DNA of 64,000 bases from Siphonodentalium dalli (taxonomy: Eukaryota; Mollusca; Scaphopoda; Gadilida; Siphonodentaliidae): the NCBI GenBank assembly GCA_032622095.1, contig CP136061.1:8008734-8072733 (forward strand), given 5' to 3'. Shown piece after piece: positions 1-11,884 of this stretch (positions within the stretch are counted from its first letter, which is position 1; each line of letters opens with the position of its first letter). Below the pieces are notes generated by a model. It was given only the letters and a program-made list of their open reading frames with translations. It did no database searches and was not told where the DNA came from. The position numbers were made by a program, and so were the translations under genes.

Positions 1-472
1 AAACCAACATTTACCACACCATCATGGCCGACGGGGTTGTTTCAAAAGTATATCAGTAATAATTTTCTGATTACGATTATCAGATCCGGCAAATTCTGAA
101 TTCACCCATTGCAATTAAATTAATATGGAAATGTGTGGGAATAAAAGCTCTCTCTTCTGAAGCATTTGGGTCATCTCTGACACCAACCATTTCAAATTCA
201 CGAAAGTTTCAGGTCTTTTATAGCCGTATCTGTTATTCCATAAACGTATTAACAGGCAACTTAGAGTCATCTATTATTTTTGAAAACAGACATTGGGCAA
301 ATTTCATACTACTATGCCACTAGTGTAATAGGACTGGATGACACGTAATTCTCACCAGGGTGGAATAAAAAACTGTGTATTCATACTTATTGTGGTTTGA
401 TACAATTGCTCCAAGAATAGAAATGTGCCCTCTCAATGAAAATAAACAAAGCCTTGTTCATATGGTATTAAG
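1..472. other. AT-rich non-coding stretch
   Basis: I see no coding similarity, TIR pair or strong repeat here. Short open frames lack any recognisable domain. Confidence 0.4.
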
Positions 473-616
473 AAATAAATCATGTTCAGCTGTAAACTGA
501 ATTCAGGTAAATAAATCATGTTCAGCTGTACACTGAATTCAGGTAAATAAATCATGTTCAGCTGTACACTGAATTCAGGTAAATAAATCATGTTCAGCTG
601 TACACTGAATTCAGGT
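473..616. repeat. 36-bp tandem repeat, four copies
   Basis: Four consecutive 36-bp units (473, 509, 545, 581) contain TCATGTTCAGCTGTACACTG followed by AATTCAGGT. They are nearly identical; the first unit has TGTAAACTG instead of TGTACACTG. Each unit holds a CAGCTG E-box-like palindrome. This is a simple minisatellite with no coding sense. Confidence 0.95.
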
Positions 617-1739
617 AAAGTATCGTTTTCCGGATCCGCATAGAATTAGTGATAATTTTATTTTTTTTATTTTGCAAAGAAATTACTCGCAAGTGAAAGT
701 ATCCATAGACCAAGTCAGTCATTATAGAGGGTATCACCCCCTCCCCCTGAATCCTGAACACCAGTTAATTTTGGGGGGTGAATCCTGAATACATCTTAAG
801 AAATAATATGCGATAAATGACATACAAATTGACTGTTTTAATATACCGGTTAATTAAAAGTTTGGAATTGGAACACAAATCAAATATAGAAACCGGATTG
901 ATACTTTGATTGATACTTTATTCTCATGATTACAAATGAATATTGAGAAATAGAGAGTGATATTTACAAAAGGATATGAAGATATATACACATACTATAT
1001 ACATGTCTCCGGTGCAATGGGGAAATCGAGATTACACTAAACAATTTTGTTTGTTTGTTTGTTTTTTTTTGTACGAAGACTTTACAGTACGTTTTTCTAC
1101 GCGAATTCCGAAATGGATCATGAGTCGAGTTGGATTCGAAGTACGACGGTAATTGTGTATTTAATTACGTTAATCGTCTATAAACAGATGTGAGTTATAT
1201 ACCAGTATGTTAATTAAATGTTGTTCCTGGTAGTATTCATAAAATTGGGCATAATGATTCTATTCACTCAGTGCAGATACTCGGTGAATGGAGCTGCATG
1301 GAATTACATTTCGCCTGGTATCGCTGTCAGTGTCAAGCTTAGCTTCGCGATCACACTGTGTTATTGCTTTTACCTATCGACTGTCTCTGTGTTGGTCAGT
1401 AGGTCATTTGCGACCTGGCATAAGTGTGATTTGCTAACAGCTGGTTGATATCGATTATTTTATAGTCATGATAATTTTTGCTAGGTGCACCATCATCAAC
1501 AGTAATTATACAATATATTAATTAATATTAATTAAGACCTATAGTTTAAATTAACTTGAAAATTAAGTGATCAGTTTTTAAAATTTTCAATACATATAAC
1601 TTGATATCACTAGCATATATACATAACAACCCTACTTGGTGTGTTTGCATCTACCATATTAACCCTTTGAACCCTGCCCCCCCCCCCACAACGATCGACA
1701 CCCTGACCCTGGGCTCCCAGTGGTATTTTTATATTGTGG
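617..1739. other. Non-coding stretch
   Basis: AT-rich sequence with homopolymer T and C runs (C run near 1679-1690). The 76-codon open frame at 1218-1448 has hydrophobic stretches but no recognisable family, and it sits in otherwise repeat-rich sequence. I do not call it a gene. Confidence 0.4.
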
Positions 1740-2580
1740 CCAGTGTTTAGATGTATGGTGTTGTTTATATGTTCAAGTGGTGTCACATTTCTGAAACGTT
1801 AGATGTATGTTCCCCATGGACCACTGATTATTTTACGATCTGGTTACATTGCCACGTGGTCACTCCCTGGTAACGGTTGCCTATGCATCTACCCGATATT
1901 GAAAGTAAAATACAATTATAGCTTTTACGGTCGTAATTCAGCCCAAGGAAATGGCGTTTTTGATGCAGTCAACACCCTATTGTGAAATTTGAGATATATC
2001 TGGCCAGAAGTCTGATCCTAACTTGTATTTAAGGGTAGCAACTAAGCAAATACCCGAAATGATCGAATGACACCATTGCCCTGTGAATCCAATTGTATTA
2101 TGCCCCAATTTAGACATTCTTGTCATGCACATGCTGATGGTTATGTTCAAATGGTGCTACAGGTCTGAAATTTTACAGGTATGTTCCCATGGGCCACTGT
2201 GTATTGCTTTTAGAACGGTATACTTTGCCACACGATCACTCCCTGGTAACGGTTTCTAAGCAACTACCCGGAACTGGAAGTATAATGCAATTATAGCTTA
2301 TAGCGTCGTATAATTCCGCGCTAAGAAACGGAATTTTCTATGCAGTCAATACCCTATTGTGAAACTGGAGATACATCAGGTCAGAATGAACCTACATGTA
2401 GTTTGTATTTAACGGTATCAATGGTTGCTAAGCATACAGCCAAAGTGATTAAATGACAACACTTCCCTGTGCATTCAATGGCATTACGTCCCGTTTTAGA
2501 AATCGCATAAAAGGCACGGTGATGGTCAAGTTCAAATGGTGCCACGAGTCTTAAACTTTACATAATTGCTCAATAATGCA
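1740..2580. repeat. Diverged direct repeat, period about 375-385 bp
   Basis: The block with GTTCAAGTGGTG, CCATGGACCACTG, TCACTCCCTGGTAACGG and CAGTCAACACCCTATTGTGA at 1771-1990 recurs at 2145-2360. The start of a third copy is at 2530. Copies have drifted by substitutions and small indels. No open frame is conserved across copies, so I read this as an old tandem duplication of non-coding DNA. Confidence 0.8.
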
Positions 2581-3528
2581 CGATTTGACCACGTGTTTGT
2601 AATGTGCACGCGCAAGTAGATCGGACTAGATGGTATTGTGAACATGCAATTCATTTCCACAGTACTACTTTGGTGCAATGTCAAAACGTGCAGCTGTATA
2701 ACGCAAAGTTATGTACTATGGAGATCATTGATGTGATTGTATCATTTCACAAAAATCCATACATTTATCATTTTATCCTATGCGCATGCGCGAAACAAAT
2801 CGACTCAAATAAGAAACTGCGTGTGCCTTCCTCGCATGTGACATAACATAGCACTGGTTATGTATTCAATACTAATTTAAACCAAATAGAGTGATCGAAA
2901 TGATGTCTTATCTACAATCCTGGGAAACCGCGCAACAATGTAGAGCTTTACCCGAATCGCTTCAAATAATGTACGTTTGTTGAATTCTGCGCTGTGCGCA
3001 TGCGCGTGTTTTTCTACCCCAACTAGTCGGCAACAAACTCATACACATGCACCCATGGAACTGCTGAAGATCCTTGGGATCATTTACATATATATAAGTG
3101 GATATACCAATGGTTATAACATGTATACACATGCTACATAGGTTTATGATGTCACTGAATGCTGCTGGTCGCTTTTGCGGCCAGTCGGGTGTATGAACGT
3201 TTTCTGGCTGGCCGCTTTTGCGGCCAGTCGGGTTCAAAGGGTTAAGGGTTGATCTGCTGATGATGCATATCATAAAAATTTCCAGTAGTACCGGTAGTAC
3301 CCATATGAATATGCAGCACTCCATGTCACACATAGTGCAGTATGTTGATTATAATCTGCATAATGCACATGTATGGCATAGCATGGTGCATATTGATGCC
3401 AGTCAATGGTTACTGCATGCATTTAGTATATCAAGTTCACATTAGAATGAAGCGGGGGGGGGGGGGGTAATAATAACATATTTAAAACCAAGTACCGTGT
3501 AAAGTAACGGTGGAGTATGGAAAGTAAT
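2581..3528. other. Non-coding stretch with a duplicated GGCCGC hairpin and a poly-G run
   Basis: The short palindrome GGCCGCTTTTGCGGCC and a near copy (GGTCGCTTTTGCGGCC) lie at about 3168-3230. A run of 14 G lies at 3454-3467. The overlapping open frames on both strands here have no recognisable domain. Confidence 0.45.
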
Positions 3529-4254
3529 TCAAGATTGTGGTACATTAGAGAGATCCTTATGAACCTTCCTCATGAGCTTGCATACTTGGTTTAGAGTTGA
3601 TGGGTTTTGTGAATTCAAAATTTCGTTCATCATCATAATGTTTGCTTTTCCACGGTATTTTTCTGGGACGATTTTCTCCCTTATTTGTCTATATTTTGTA
3701 CATTCTAGTAAATAATGAAACTCATCTCCAATCATTTTGTGTGGTACATAGGGGACACTATCTTTATGATTTGTCCCATTCCATCTCCCAGTTTCAATTG
3801 GGAGGTTATGATTAGCTGTTCTGAGTCTACAGAATTCAGTTCTGTTTCTATTTTCTAGGGTATCCAAATATTTTTCAAAATTGATATTGTGTTTGAATAT
3901 ACGATATATGTCACGTTCGGTTGCCCACTTAATTTTATAGTCCCTGATAAGGCTTCTTTTCACACAGTCTAAAAATTGGTCTGCACAGTCCAATTTACCA
4001 GCAGTCAATAATTGGGGTTGGTCGCAGCTAGACAAGATTTCTTTAATTTCTCTTGTCCACTTAAAGGTGCGTTCATTTGCTTCACTTAAAAGTTTCAGTG
4101 TTAACTCATAGAGGACTTTCCCATATCGTTTATTGGGCATGTTTATAACTTTCGACCAATATTTCAAAAGTCTTAATTTTATTGTGAGTTCCAATGGGAA
4201 TCTTCCTGATTCACCATAAATCATATAATTGGGGGTTGATTGTTTCAAATTCAC
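3529..4254 (-). pseudogene. C-terminal part of a non-LTR retrotransposon ORF2 (5'-truncated LINE)
   Basis: The minus strand is open for 241 codons, but the first codon is GTG and there is no plausible gene start, so the frame is the tail of something longer. The sequence reads GESGRFPLELTIKLRLLKYW near its start and IGDEFHYLLECTKYRQIR near residues 180-197. In known LINE polyproteins, a YGELGRFPL...YW block and a degenerate zinc-binding block ending GDExHFLxxC lie downstream of the reverse transcriptase. Here the usual paired cysteines before GDE are replaced (VPYVPHKM), so the finger is damaged. No reverse transcriptase or endonuclease precedes it; the similarity stops near 4254, as expected for 5' truncation on insertion. 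The class (non-LTR) is fairly sure; the clade is not. Confidence 0.75.
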
Positions 4255-4732
4255 GACCGAAGAGACGCCGGTCGCGTTATGGGCGTTATGAGGCCGTTAT
4301 GATACGATTACTGATACTTTATGATGGCATGGTGGTCGAATATGCCCAAGAAGCTATTCTACCCACTCATTCATACAGATAACTAGCACAAAATATTATT
4401 TTGCGCCATCAAAACCTGCGTCCAAGATGTTTTGCTTGAACCCGAATACCAGTTAATTCGTGGGTATGAATCTCGCGTACAGCTTCAAAACACCCTGAAT
4501 CCCGCGTACCGAAAGAGGGGGGGGGGGGGGGTGATACCCTCATTATACAATGTACAGATTAGTGTGTGACGCAGGATCGGTAAATTAAATACAATAACCA
4601 CGTGTAGGAAGAAATTAAAACAACGTCATGTCAGTTACGTAATTCTTAATTTAAAGAAACAAAATCCAACAACGAGCCTTTGATGCCCGGTGATATATCA
4701 TATGCTAACATGTCACAACACTCAAAACGGTG
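4255..4732. other. Upstream region of the Gly-rich gene
   Basis: No coding similarity seen. It contains a 15-G run at 4517-4531 and leads into a TATA element at 4733. Any regulatory content beyond the TATA box cannot be read by eye. Confidence 0.4.
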
Positions 4733-4747
4733 AGAATATATAAAAAG
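4733..4747 (+). promoter_or_regulatory. TATA box of the secreted Gly-rich gene
   Basis: GAATATATAAAAAGC lies 44-58 bp before the ATG at 4791. TATATAAAAAG is close to the metazoan TATA consensus. A start site about 30 bp downstream would give a 5' leader of only about 25 bases (near ACACCAGTCGATC). The strong match and tight spacing to an ATG that opens a signal peptide support it. Confidence 0.6.
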
Positions 4748-4790
4748 CTAGAACTTACACCAGTCGATCTTTGCTTATGACAATAGAGAC

Positions 4791-5087
4791 ATGAATACTT
4801 GGATAATTTTGTCGCTTTTAGCGAGCGTTTTTGCTGGATTGTGTTCGTCGTTCCATGGTGGTTCTCTCGGTGGTTCTCTCGACGTCACTCTCGGCGGCTC
4901 TCTCGGTGGTTCTCTCGGCTCCCTCGGTGGTTCTCTCGGTGGTTCACTTAGAGGTTCATTACGTGGTCGCAATGGTCGTATTAGCGGGAGGTTCGGAGGA
5001 AGATTTGGTGGCAGAAGAGGGTGGGGCAGACGGAGCGGACGGCGCGGACGAAACAGGGACGGAGGAATGGTTAACGATCTGTGGCAG
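4791..5087 (+). CDS. Secreted Gly/Ser/Leu- then Gly/Arg-rich protein, first exon
   Basis: The ATG at 4791 opens a textbook signal peptide: a short polar start, then a hydrophobic core (WIILSLLASVFAGLC) ending near residue 18-20. Residues about 23-58 are built from GGSLGGSL-type repeats. Residues about 58-90 are Gly/Arg-rich (GRFGGRFGGRRGWGRRSGRR) and basic. The frame runs to a TAA at 5109-5111, but a good splice donor (CAG|GTTAGA, phase 0) lies at 5087/5088 just after GGMVNDLWQ, and the last codons look intronic. Low-complexity secreted proteins of this kind are typical of extracellular or shell matrix in molluscs; that role is inference. It may join the Gly-rich exon at 13189, whose acceptor is also phase 0. 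The alternative is a single-exon 106-residue protein. Confidence 0.7.
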
Positions 5088-5290
5088 GTTAGACTAACCC
5101 TTTATTTATAAAACAAATTTCTCCCATCAGTTATAAAAGTATACATCGAAATGATCCTATTATTTATCTGGAGGGATTTTCGGCGAATGCAAGCAGACGA
5201 CATAAACTACAAATACAGAGGGATTCCGAATCATTTGATGGGAAATGTTTAGATAATGAGTTCAACAATATGACTGTTTCGTCCACTTAT

Positions 5291-5361
5291 CACCATATTA
5301 GTATTACTCGAGATCACCATATTAGTATTACTCGAGATCACCATATTAGTATTACTCGAGG
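5291..5361. repeat. 24-bp tandem repeat, three copies
   Basis: Three units begin at 5291, 5315 and 5339, each CACCATATTAGTATTACTCG plus AGAT. Every unit carries the palindrome CTCGAG. Confidence 0.95.
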
Positions 5362-5477
5362 TAACTTATTTTTTTCAATTCAATTCTTTAATCTCAATAA
5401 ACCAATAAACATGGTACCTGAGATATACAAATTTAACTACAAATACATGAGAAAAGCACATTTAACATAATTATATA

Positions 5478-6267
5478 CACTCTTATGACTAATGTGCAGG
5501 CTTTCTACACACAGTGTGTTATTATGTGTAGCCCTGCTACACAATCATTATTCAATTTTGATGTAGTATATGTGTAGTTTTATGTTACTACACAAATTGT
5601 GTAACAATTTGTACACAATAAATGGGCCAATTTCTACACATTTATACACACTGGTGTGCATACAATCAACACATATTCCTTACACATTTTGTGTAGAGTC
5701 TTACACATATAAATCGTAGACAAGAATGTAAGTTCAGTATTCCAAACTGTGGGTATATAGTATTGATGACACGTGGATATTTATATGTTAAAACTATCAT
5801 GGCGTACAATGGTATGTAATATTTTGCTCTGTCATGTGTGAGGTTTCGTTTTAAATGAACAAACCAGGGTCGTGGCGTGGTTGCATAATATTGGTATTAC
5901 CGTATTACTATCATTTAAACGAGTCTGTTCGCCATGAACGTTTTAACAAAAAATCCTCATATATCATTAATACTACACCCACAAGTCGGAATTCTGAACT
6001 TACGTTCCTTGTCTACGATCGCCGTAGATTGTATTCCAAAACAAATACTCAAACAATATGGTCGTCATGTAGCAGACTATGAAACTGAAGGCACATCAAT
6101 GCGCATGCTCTACGTTCTTACACAATTGTGTGTAACAAAATATACACATTATTTGTAGAACGGTCCTTGGTCAATGTATTTGTATGTAAAACTACACATT
6201 GCTATGTGTATTAACCGGGTTTACACATTTGATGTGTAATCGTTTCTACACATTAGTTATAAGAGTG
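5478..6267. mobile_element. TA-flanked MITE rich in TACACA/TGTGTA motifs
   Basis: The left end CACTCTTATGACTAATGTG (5478) is matched in inverse at the right end (reverse complement CACTCTTATAACTAATGTG, ending 6267). TA stands on each outer side, as expected of a Tc1/mariner-type target duplication. The 790-bp body has no transposase and is packed with short inverted TACACA/TGTGTA words near both ends (for example ACACAAATTGTGT at 5611). It is a non-autonomous element; the superfamily is inferred from the TA dinucleotide only. Confidence 0.7.
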
Positions 6268-6532
6268 TAATAGTATATGTAATGTTAATGTATTCATTGA
6301 AGGCACATAACTTATGTTATGAAACCCTTAGGTGCGAATGAGACTCTTCCCTATGCGTCAGTACTGTGAATATCGCAACCTTGTTGATATTGGATCATTG
6401 AAAATAATAACAAAAATAGAAAAAAATAATTGAATAAAAAGATAAAGACAAAGTAAGAGTGGATGTGCCCGTTACTATATACAGACTATCTATATATTTA
6501 TTTGAAACACTGTAATGAAGGGTTAATCAATG
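6268..6532. other. AT-rich spacer
   Basis: Nothing recognisable between the MITE and the 76-bp array. Confidence 0.4.
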
Positions 6533-6995
6533 ATATTGTGTATTTATTTGTATGCAAGTGAGTACGATGCACTGGTAGTGGGTGTCGGTATAGGCCGGTA
6601 CTGAATGACAATGTTGTGTATTTATTTGTATGCAAGTGAGTACGATGCACTGGTAGTGGGTGTCGGTACGCCGGTACTGAATGACCATGTTGTGTATTTA
6701 TGTGTATACAAGTGAGTACCGATACACTGGTAGTGGGTGTCGGTACCCGGTACTGAGTGACCGTATTATGTATTTATGTGTATACAAGTGAGAACCGATA
6801 CACTGGTAGTGGGTGTCGGTACCCGGTACTGAGTGACCGTATTATGTATTTATGTGTATACAAGTGAGTACCGATACACTGGTAGTGGGTGTCGGTACGC
6901 CGGTACCGAATGACCATATTGTGTATTTATGTGTATACAAGTGAGTACCGATACACTGGTAGTGGGTGTCGGTAAGCCGGTACTGAGTGACGGTA
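6533..6995. repeat. 76-78-bp minisatellite
   Basis: About six units start near 6535, 6613, 6691, 6767, 6843 and 6920. Each contains TGTGTATTTATGTGTATAC, AAGTGAGTACCGATACACTGG and GTGGGTGTCGGTACGCCGGT. The array passes directly into the 43-bp array, which shares the CGGTACACTGG/GGTAGTGGGTG words, so the two probably have a common origin. Confidence 0.9.
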
Positions 6996-7470
6996 CATTG
7001 GTAGCGGGTGACGGTGCGCTGGTCGTGAGAACCGGTACGCCGGTAGAGGATGATGGTACACCGGTAGCGGTGACGGTACACTGGTCGTGAGGATGATGGT
7101 ACACGGGGCCGTGGATGACGGTACACCGGTAGCGGTGACGGTACACCGATAGAGGATGATGGTACACGGGGCCGTGGATGACGGTACACTGGTAGAGGAT
7201 GGTGGTACACGGGCCGTGGATGACGGTACACTGGTAGAGGATGATGGTACACGGGCCGTGGATGACGGTACACGGGGCCGTGGATGATGGTACGCGGGGC
7301 GGTGGATGACGGTACACCGGTAGAGGATGATGGTACACGGGGCCGTGGATGACGATACACCGGTAGAGGATGATGGTACACGGGGCCGTGGATGACGGTA
7401 CACGGGGCCGTGGATGATGGTACACCGGTAGAGGATGATGGTACACGGGGCCGTGGATGACGATACACCA
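6996..7470. repeat. 43-bp minisatellite, first array
   Basis: Units combine GATGATGGTACACGGGGCC with GTGGATGACGGTACACCGGT and AGAG, about 43 bp made of two related 21-22-bp halves. Unit order is irregular. The repeat is GC-rich compared with its surroundings. Because stop codons are rare in the unit, long Pro/His/Arg-rich frames appear on the minus strand; they are not genes. Confidence 0.92.
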
Positions 7471-7473
7471 GTA

Positions 7474-7856
7474 AAGACTTAGATCAAGTTTGCTCCAAAC
7501 ACTACATGACAGACTTTAGTGTAGAAATAAGACTAAGATACATACTATAATTTCCCTTGTATTATTTATGTATCAATGTATGGAATTAAAAGATGTGTTT
7601 TTATCTGCCACAGTACATTTAATACTAGGGAATGTAGAACTCAGTTATTCACAAAATCCATCTTTGACTATAACCAACCCATATAAAAAAACACCATGGC
7701 TGTAGCCCCATGATTTGAAGTAACTGACGACTTTTGAAGTAAAGAGTTTTTAAAGAGCGTTTTTGTCTTCTTCGAAGACTATATATTGACTAAATAACGG
7801 AGTTATTCAGAAATGAAAAAAAATAATACAAACATTCAAAGAGAGTTTTTATTTCC
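7474..7856. repeat. 383-bp interspersed duplicate, copy 1
   Basis: Runs from AAGACTTAGATCAAG to GAGAGTTTTTATTTCC and recurs at 9176-9559 in the same orientation, with only a handful of differences by eye. Each copy ends exactly where a minisatellite-bearing region begins (43-bp array after this one, 45-bp array shortly after the other). No open frame or TIR is visible. Confidence 0.9.
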
Positions 7857-8545
7857 GCCATCCTCTACCGGTGTACCGTGGATGACGGTACACCGGTAGA
7901 GGATGATGGTACACGGGGCCGTGGATGACGGTACACGGGGTCGTGGACGACGGTACACCGGTAGAGGATGATGGTACACGGGGCCGTGGGTGACGGTACA
8001 TTGGTCGTGAGAACCGGTACACCGGTAGAGGATGATGGTACACGGGGCCGTGGATGACGGTACACCGGTAGAGGATGATGGTACACGGGGCCGTGGATGA
8101 CGGTACACCGGTAGAGGTAACGGTACACTGGTCGTGATTACCGGTACACTATAGTCGTGGATGACGGTACACCGGTAGAGGATGATGGTACACGGGGCCG
8201 TGGATGACGGTACACCGGTAGAGGATGATGGTACACGGGGCCGTGGATGACGGTACACCGGTAGAGGATGATGGTACACGGGGCCGTGGGTGACGGTACA
8301 CCGGTAGAGGTGACGGTACACTGGTCGTGATTACCGGTACACTATAGTCGTGGATGACGGTACACCGGTAGAGGATGATGGTACACGGGGCCGTGGATGA
8401 CGGTACACCGGTAGAGGATGATGGTACACGGGGCCGTGGATGACGGTACACCGGTAGCGGGTGACGGTACACTGGTCATGAGAACCCGTACGCGGGTAGA
8501 GGATGATGGCAAACTGGTAGTGGGTGACGGTATATTGGTCTGACA
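7857..8545. repeat. 43-bp minisatellite, second array
   Basis: Same unit as the array at 6996. A larger repeat containing GTGATTACCGGTACACTATAG occurs twice (about 8134-8160 and 8327-8350), about 193 bp apart, so there is a higher-order period of several units. Flanked on the left by the 383-bp duplicate. Confidence 0.92.
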
Positions 8546-8773
8546 ATTTCCATCACGTATACGGAATTCAAGGAAACATTACATGTTTTATTTGACTTTT
8601 GTCTTACAATTCATTCTGAATTATTCTGAGAAACTGAACAACATATAACATGTAAAGCGCATCTAAAAAAGACATATATCCTTGTCAATTCCAAGTAAAG
8701 CATGGTATACCGCACTTACAATATCATCTGGTAAATCCCGGTGTATTATCATTACATACACAACATTAACCAA

Positions 8774-9061
8774 TGTTTCTTACAATTGTTAGGACATAAA
8801 ACAAAACATCCATTACCCTGCAGGGAGCCCCACACATATATATAAGCACATAGAAGAGTGTCGTCTGCTCATGTTTGTCTGGGGCTCTGTATGGGTGAAA
8901 TTATAAAATTGCTAAAGAATACAAGAAAAAATTATTAAAATTGTAAAAAATTGTTAGGCCAATGCATTCTCTTATATATGCGAGGCGACCTATGGTCGAC
9001 TCGCATATATAAGAGAATGCATTGGCACAGGGTACGACTGGATTTGATATGGCGGGTCACA
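8774..9061. mobile_element. 5'-truncated copy of the TGTGACCCGCC MITE
   Basis: Matches the inner and right parts of the elements at 46812 and 56311: AGGACATAAAACAAAACATCC, CCTGCAGGGAGCCCCACAC, a 69-bp hairpin at 8958-9026, then the right TIR ending GATATGGCGGGTCACA at 9061. The left TIR is missing, and part of the right TIR (the AAATCCCGACT section) is deleted. Confidence 0.8.
8958..9026. repeat. CCAAT/TATA hairpin module (copy in truncated MITE)
   Basis: Near-perfect inverted repeat of about 33-bp arms. It runs GCCAATGCATTCTC, TTATATATGCGAG, a centre GCGACCTATGGTCGA, and the mirror image ending GCATTGGC. The same hairpin recurs at 12407, 12554, 42588, 47121, 55453, 56363 and 56650, with half copies at 46868 and 55346. 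Confidence 0.95.
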
Positions 9062-9175
9062 TATATACAGCAGGGATGGTGCTAATAAGGTCTTAGTTTT
9101 CAGATTGATTGGACTCCACCTTGCAGAGTTGTTTCCATTTTGGATTTGGTTGTAATGTGTTTTGTAGGTTCAGCG

Positions 9176-9559
9176 AAGACTTAGATCAAGTTTGCTCCAA
9201 ACACTACATGACAGACTTTAGTGTAGAAATAAGACTAAGATACATACTATAATTTCCCTTGTATTATTTATGTATCAATGTATGGAATTAAAAGATGTGT
9301 TTTTATCTGCCACATTACATTTAATACTAGGGAATGTAGAACTCAGTTATTCACAAAATCCATCTTTGACTATAACCAACCCATATAAAAAAACACCATG
9401 GCTGTAGCCCCATGATTTGAAGTAAGTGACGACTTTTGAAGTAAAGAGTTTTTAAAAAGCGTTTTTGTCTTCTTCGAAGAAATAAATATTGACTAAATAA
9501 CGGAGATATTCAGAAATGAAAAAAAATAATACAAACATTCAAAGAGAGTTTTTATTTCC
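9176..9559. repeat. 383-bp interspersed duplicate, copy 2
   Basis: Near-identical to 7474-7856. The clearest differences are GAAATAAATATT for GACTATATATT and a few single bases. Low divergence points to a recent copy or to conversion between the two. Confidence 0.9.
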
Positions 9560-9612
9560 AATAATTGATTTTTCAGAGGTGGTACCAGAGTACATCCCGT
9601 TTTACACCAATG

Positions 9613-11458
9613 TTTTACCAGAGTATAATCTGTTACATTGTGGACCCTTTGACCCATGACATGCAGAGTATAATCTGTTACATTGTGGACCTATTGACCC
9701 ATGACATGCAGAGTATAATCTGTTACATTGTGGACCTATTGACCCATGCCATGCAGTGACGTGGTTACATTGTGGACCTATTGACCCATGACATGCAGAG
9801 TATAATCTGTTACATTGTGGACCTATTGACCCATGACATGCAGAGTATAATCTGTTACATTGTGGACCTATTGACCCATGACATGCAGAGTATAATCGGT
9901 TACATTGTGGACCTATTGACCCATGTTACATTGTGGACCTATTGACCCATGTCATGCAGAGTATAATCAGTTACATTGTGGACATATTGACCCATGTTAC
10001 ATTGTGGACATATTGACCCATGCCATGCAGAGTATAATCAGTTACATTGTGGACCTATTGACCCATGTTACATTGTGGACCTATTGACCCATGCCATGCA
10101 GAGTATAATCTGTTACATTGTGGACCTATTGACACATGACATGCCGTTACATTGTGGACCTATTGACCCATGACATGGTGTTACCAGAGTATAATCTGCT
10201 ACATTGTGGACCTATTGACACATGACATGCCGTTATATTGTGGACCTATTGACCCATGACATGGTGTTACCAGAGTATAATATGGTACATTGTTGACCTA
10301 TTGACCCATGCCATGCCGTTATATTGTGGACCTATTGACACATGACATGGTGTTACCAGAGTATAATCTGTTACATTGTGGACCTATTCACCCATGTTAC
10401 ATTGTGGACCTATTGACCCATGACATGCAAAGTATAATCTGTTACATTATGGACTTATTGACCCATGACATGCATAGTATAATCTGTTACATTGTGGACC
10501 TATTGACCCATGACATGCAGTGACGTGGTTACATTGTGGACCTATTGATCCATGACATGCAGAGTATAATCTGTTACATTGTGGACCTATTGACCCATGA
10601 CATGCAGAGTATAATCTGTTACATTGTGGACCTATTGACCCATGCCGTGCAGTGACGTGGTTACAGTGTGGACCTATTGACCCATGACATGCAGAGTATA
10701 ATCTGTTACATTGTGGACATATTGACCCATGACATGCAGAGTATAATCTGTTACATTGTGGACATATTGACCCATGCCGTGCAGTGACGTGGTTACACTG
10801 TGGACCTATTGACCCATGACATGCAGAGTATAATCTGTTACATTGTGGACCTATTGACCCATGACATGCAGAGTATAATCAGTTACATTGTGGACATATT
10901 GACCCATGTTACATTGTGGACCTATTGACCCATGACATGCAGTTACATTGTGGACCTATTGACCCATAACATGGTGTTACCAGAGTATAATCAGTTACAT
11001 TGTGGACCTATTGACCCATGTTACACTGTGGACCTATTGACCCATGACATGCAGTTACATTGTGAACATATTGACCCATGACATGCAGAGTATAATCAGT
11101 TACATTGTGGACCTATTGACCCATGTTACATTGTGGACCTATTGACCCATGTTACATTGTGGACCTATTGACACATGACATGCAGTTACATTGTGAACAT
11201 ATTGACCCATGACATGCAGAGTATAATCTGTTACATTGTGGACCTATTGACCCATGACATGCAGAGTATAATCTGTTACATTGTGGACCTATTGACCCAT
11301 GACATGCCGTTACATTATGGAACAATTGACCCATGACATGGTGTTACCAGAGTATAATCAGTTACATTGTGGACCTATTGAGTATAATCAGTTACATTGT
11401 GGACCTATTGACCTATTGACCTATTGACCTATTGACCCATGACATGCCGTGACGTGGT
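9613..11458. repeat. 45-bp minisatellite with 26-bp sub-unit
   Basis: About 40 units of GAGTATAATCTGTTACATTG, TGGACCTATTGACCCATGAC and ATGCA. Shorter units of TTACATTGTGGACCTATTG plus ACCCATG (26 bp) are interspersed, as are variants with TGACGTGG or TGGTGTTACCA. At the right end it decays into four copies of the 10-mer ACCTATTGAC. Non-coding. Confidence 0.95.
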
Positions 11459-11552
11459 TGATGCGTGGGATTTAGAATCTTTCAAGAAACTGATAGACAG
11501 ATATCCTGGATGACAGGAAATATGGATGTGACATTGTTTTCAGTATTATAAT

Positions 11553-11722
11553 GTTATTATACAATGTTGTTTTAACAGTATGTGTTTTTCTTGTACGAGT
11601 CCAGGTTGTGGTGAAAAGTCATATTTTACGAGACACGCAGTGTCGTGTCCAATATGACTTTTTGACCACAACCTGGACGAGTACATGATAAACACATACT
11701 GTACACAAAATTGTATAATGAC
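11553..11722. repeat. Long imperfect hairpin (about 80-bp arms)
   Basis: The left arm (TTATACAATGTTG, CAGTATGTGTTTTTC, GTCCAGGTTGTGGTG, AAAAGTCATAT) is mirrored on the right (ATATGACTTTTTGACC, ACAACCTGGAC, AAACACATACTG, TTGTATAATG). The centre is CGAGACACGCAGTGTCGTG. A related hairpin lies at 12073-12214. These look like foldback MITEs. Confidence 0.85.
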
Positions 11723-11884
11723 ATTTTTATTATCCATGTGTATGTTTATCCAAATTTTGGGAATAAAACTTTTGTGGTTATTTTTGGTATTTGTCGGCAC
11801 TTAATTCTCTATAGAAGCCTGTGATTGATCATCAGAAGGCATGATTTGAAACGTCTGCTAAATCCACCAGTGGTGTGCGCATCA

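Noticed and set aside
6842-8546. Pro/His/Arg/Ser-rich minus-strand frames
   Set aside because: Three phases are open at once over the 43-bp repeat; an artefact.
9613-11458. CRISPR-like array
   Set aside because: There are no unique spacers; the units are contiguous 45-bp minisatellite copies in a eukaryotic context.
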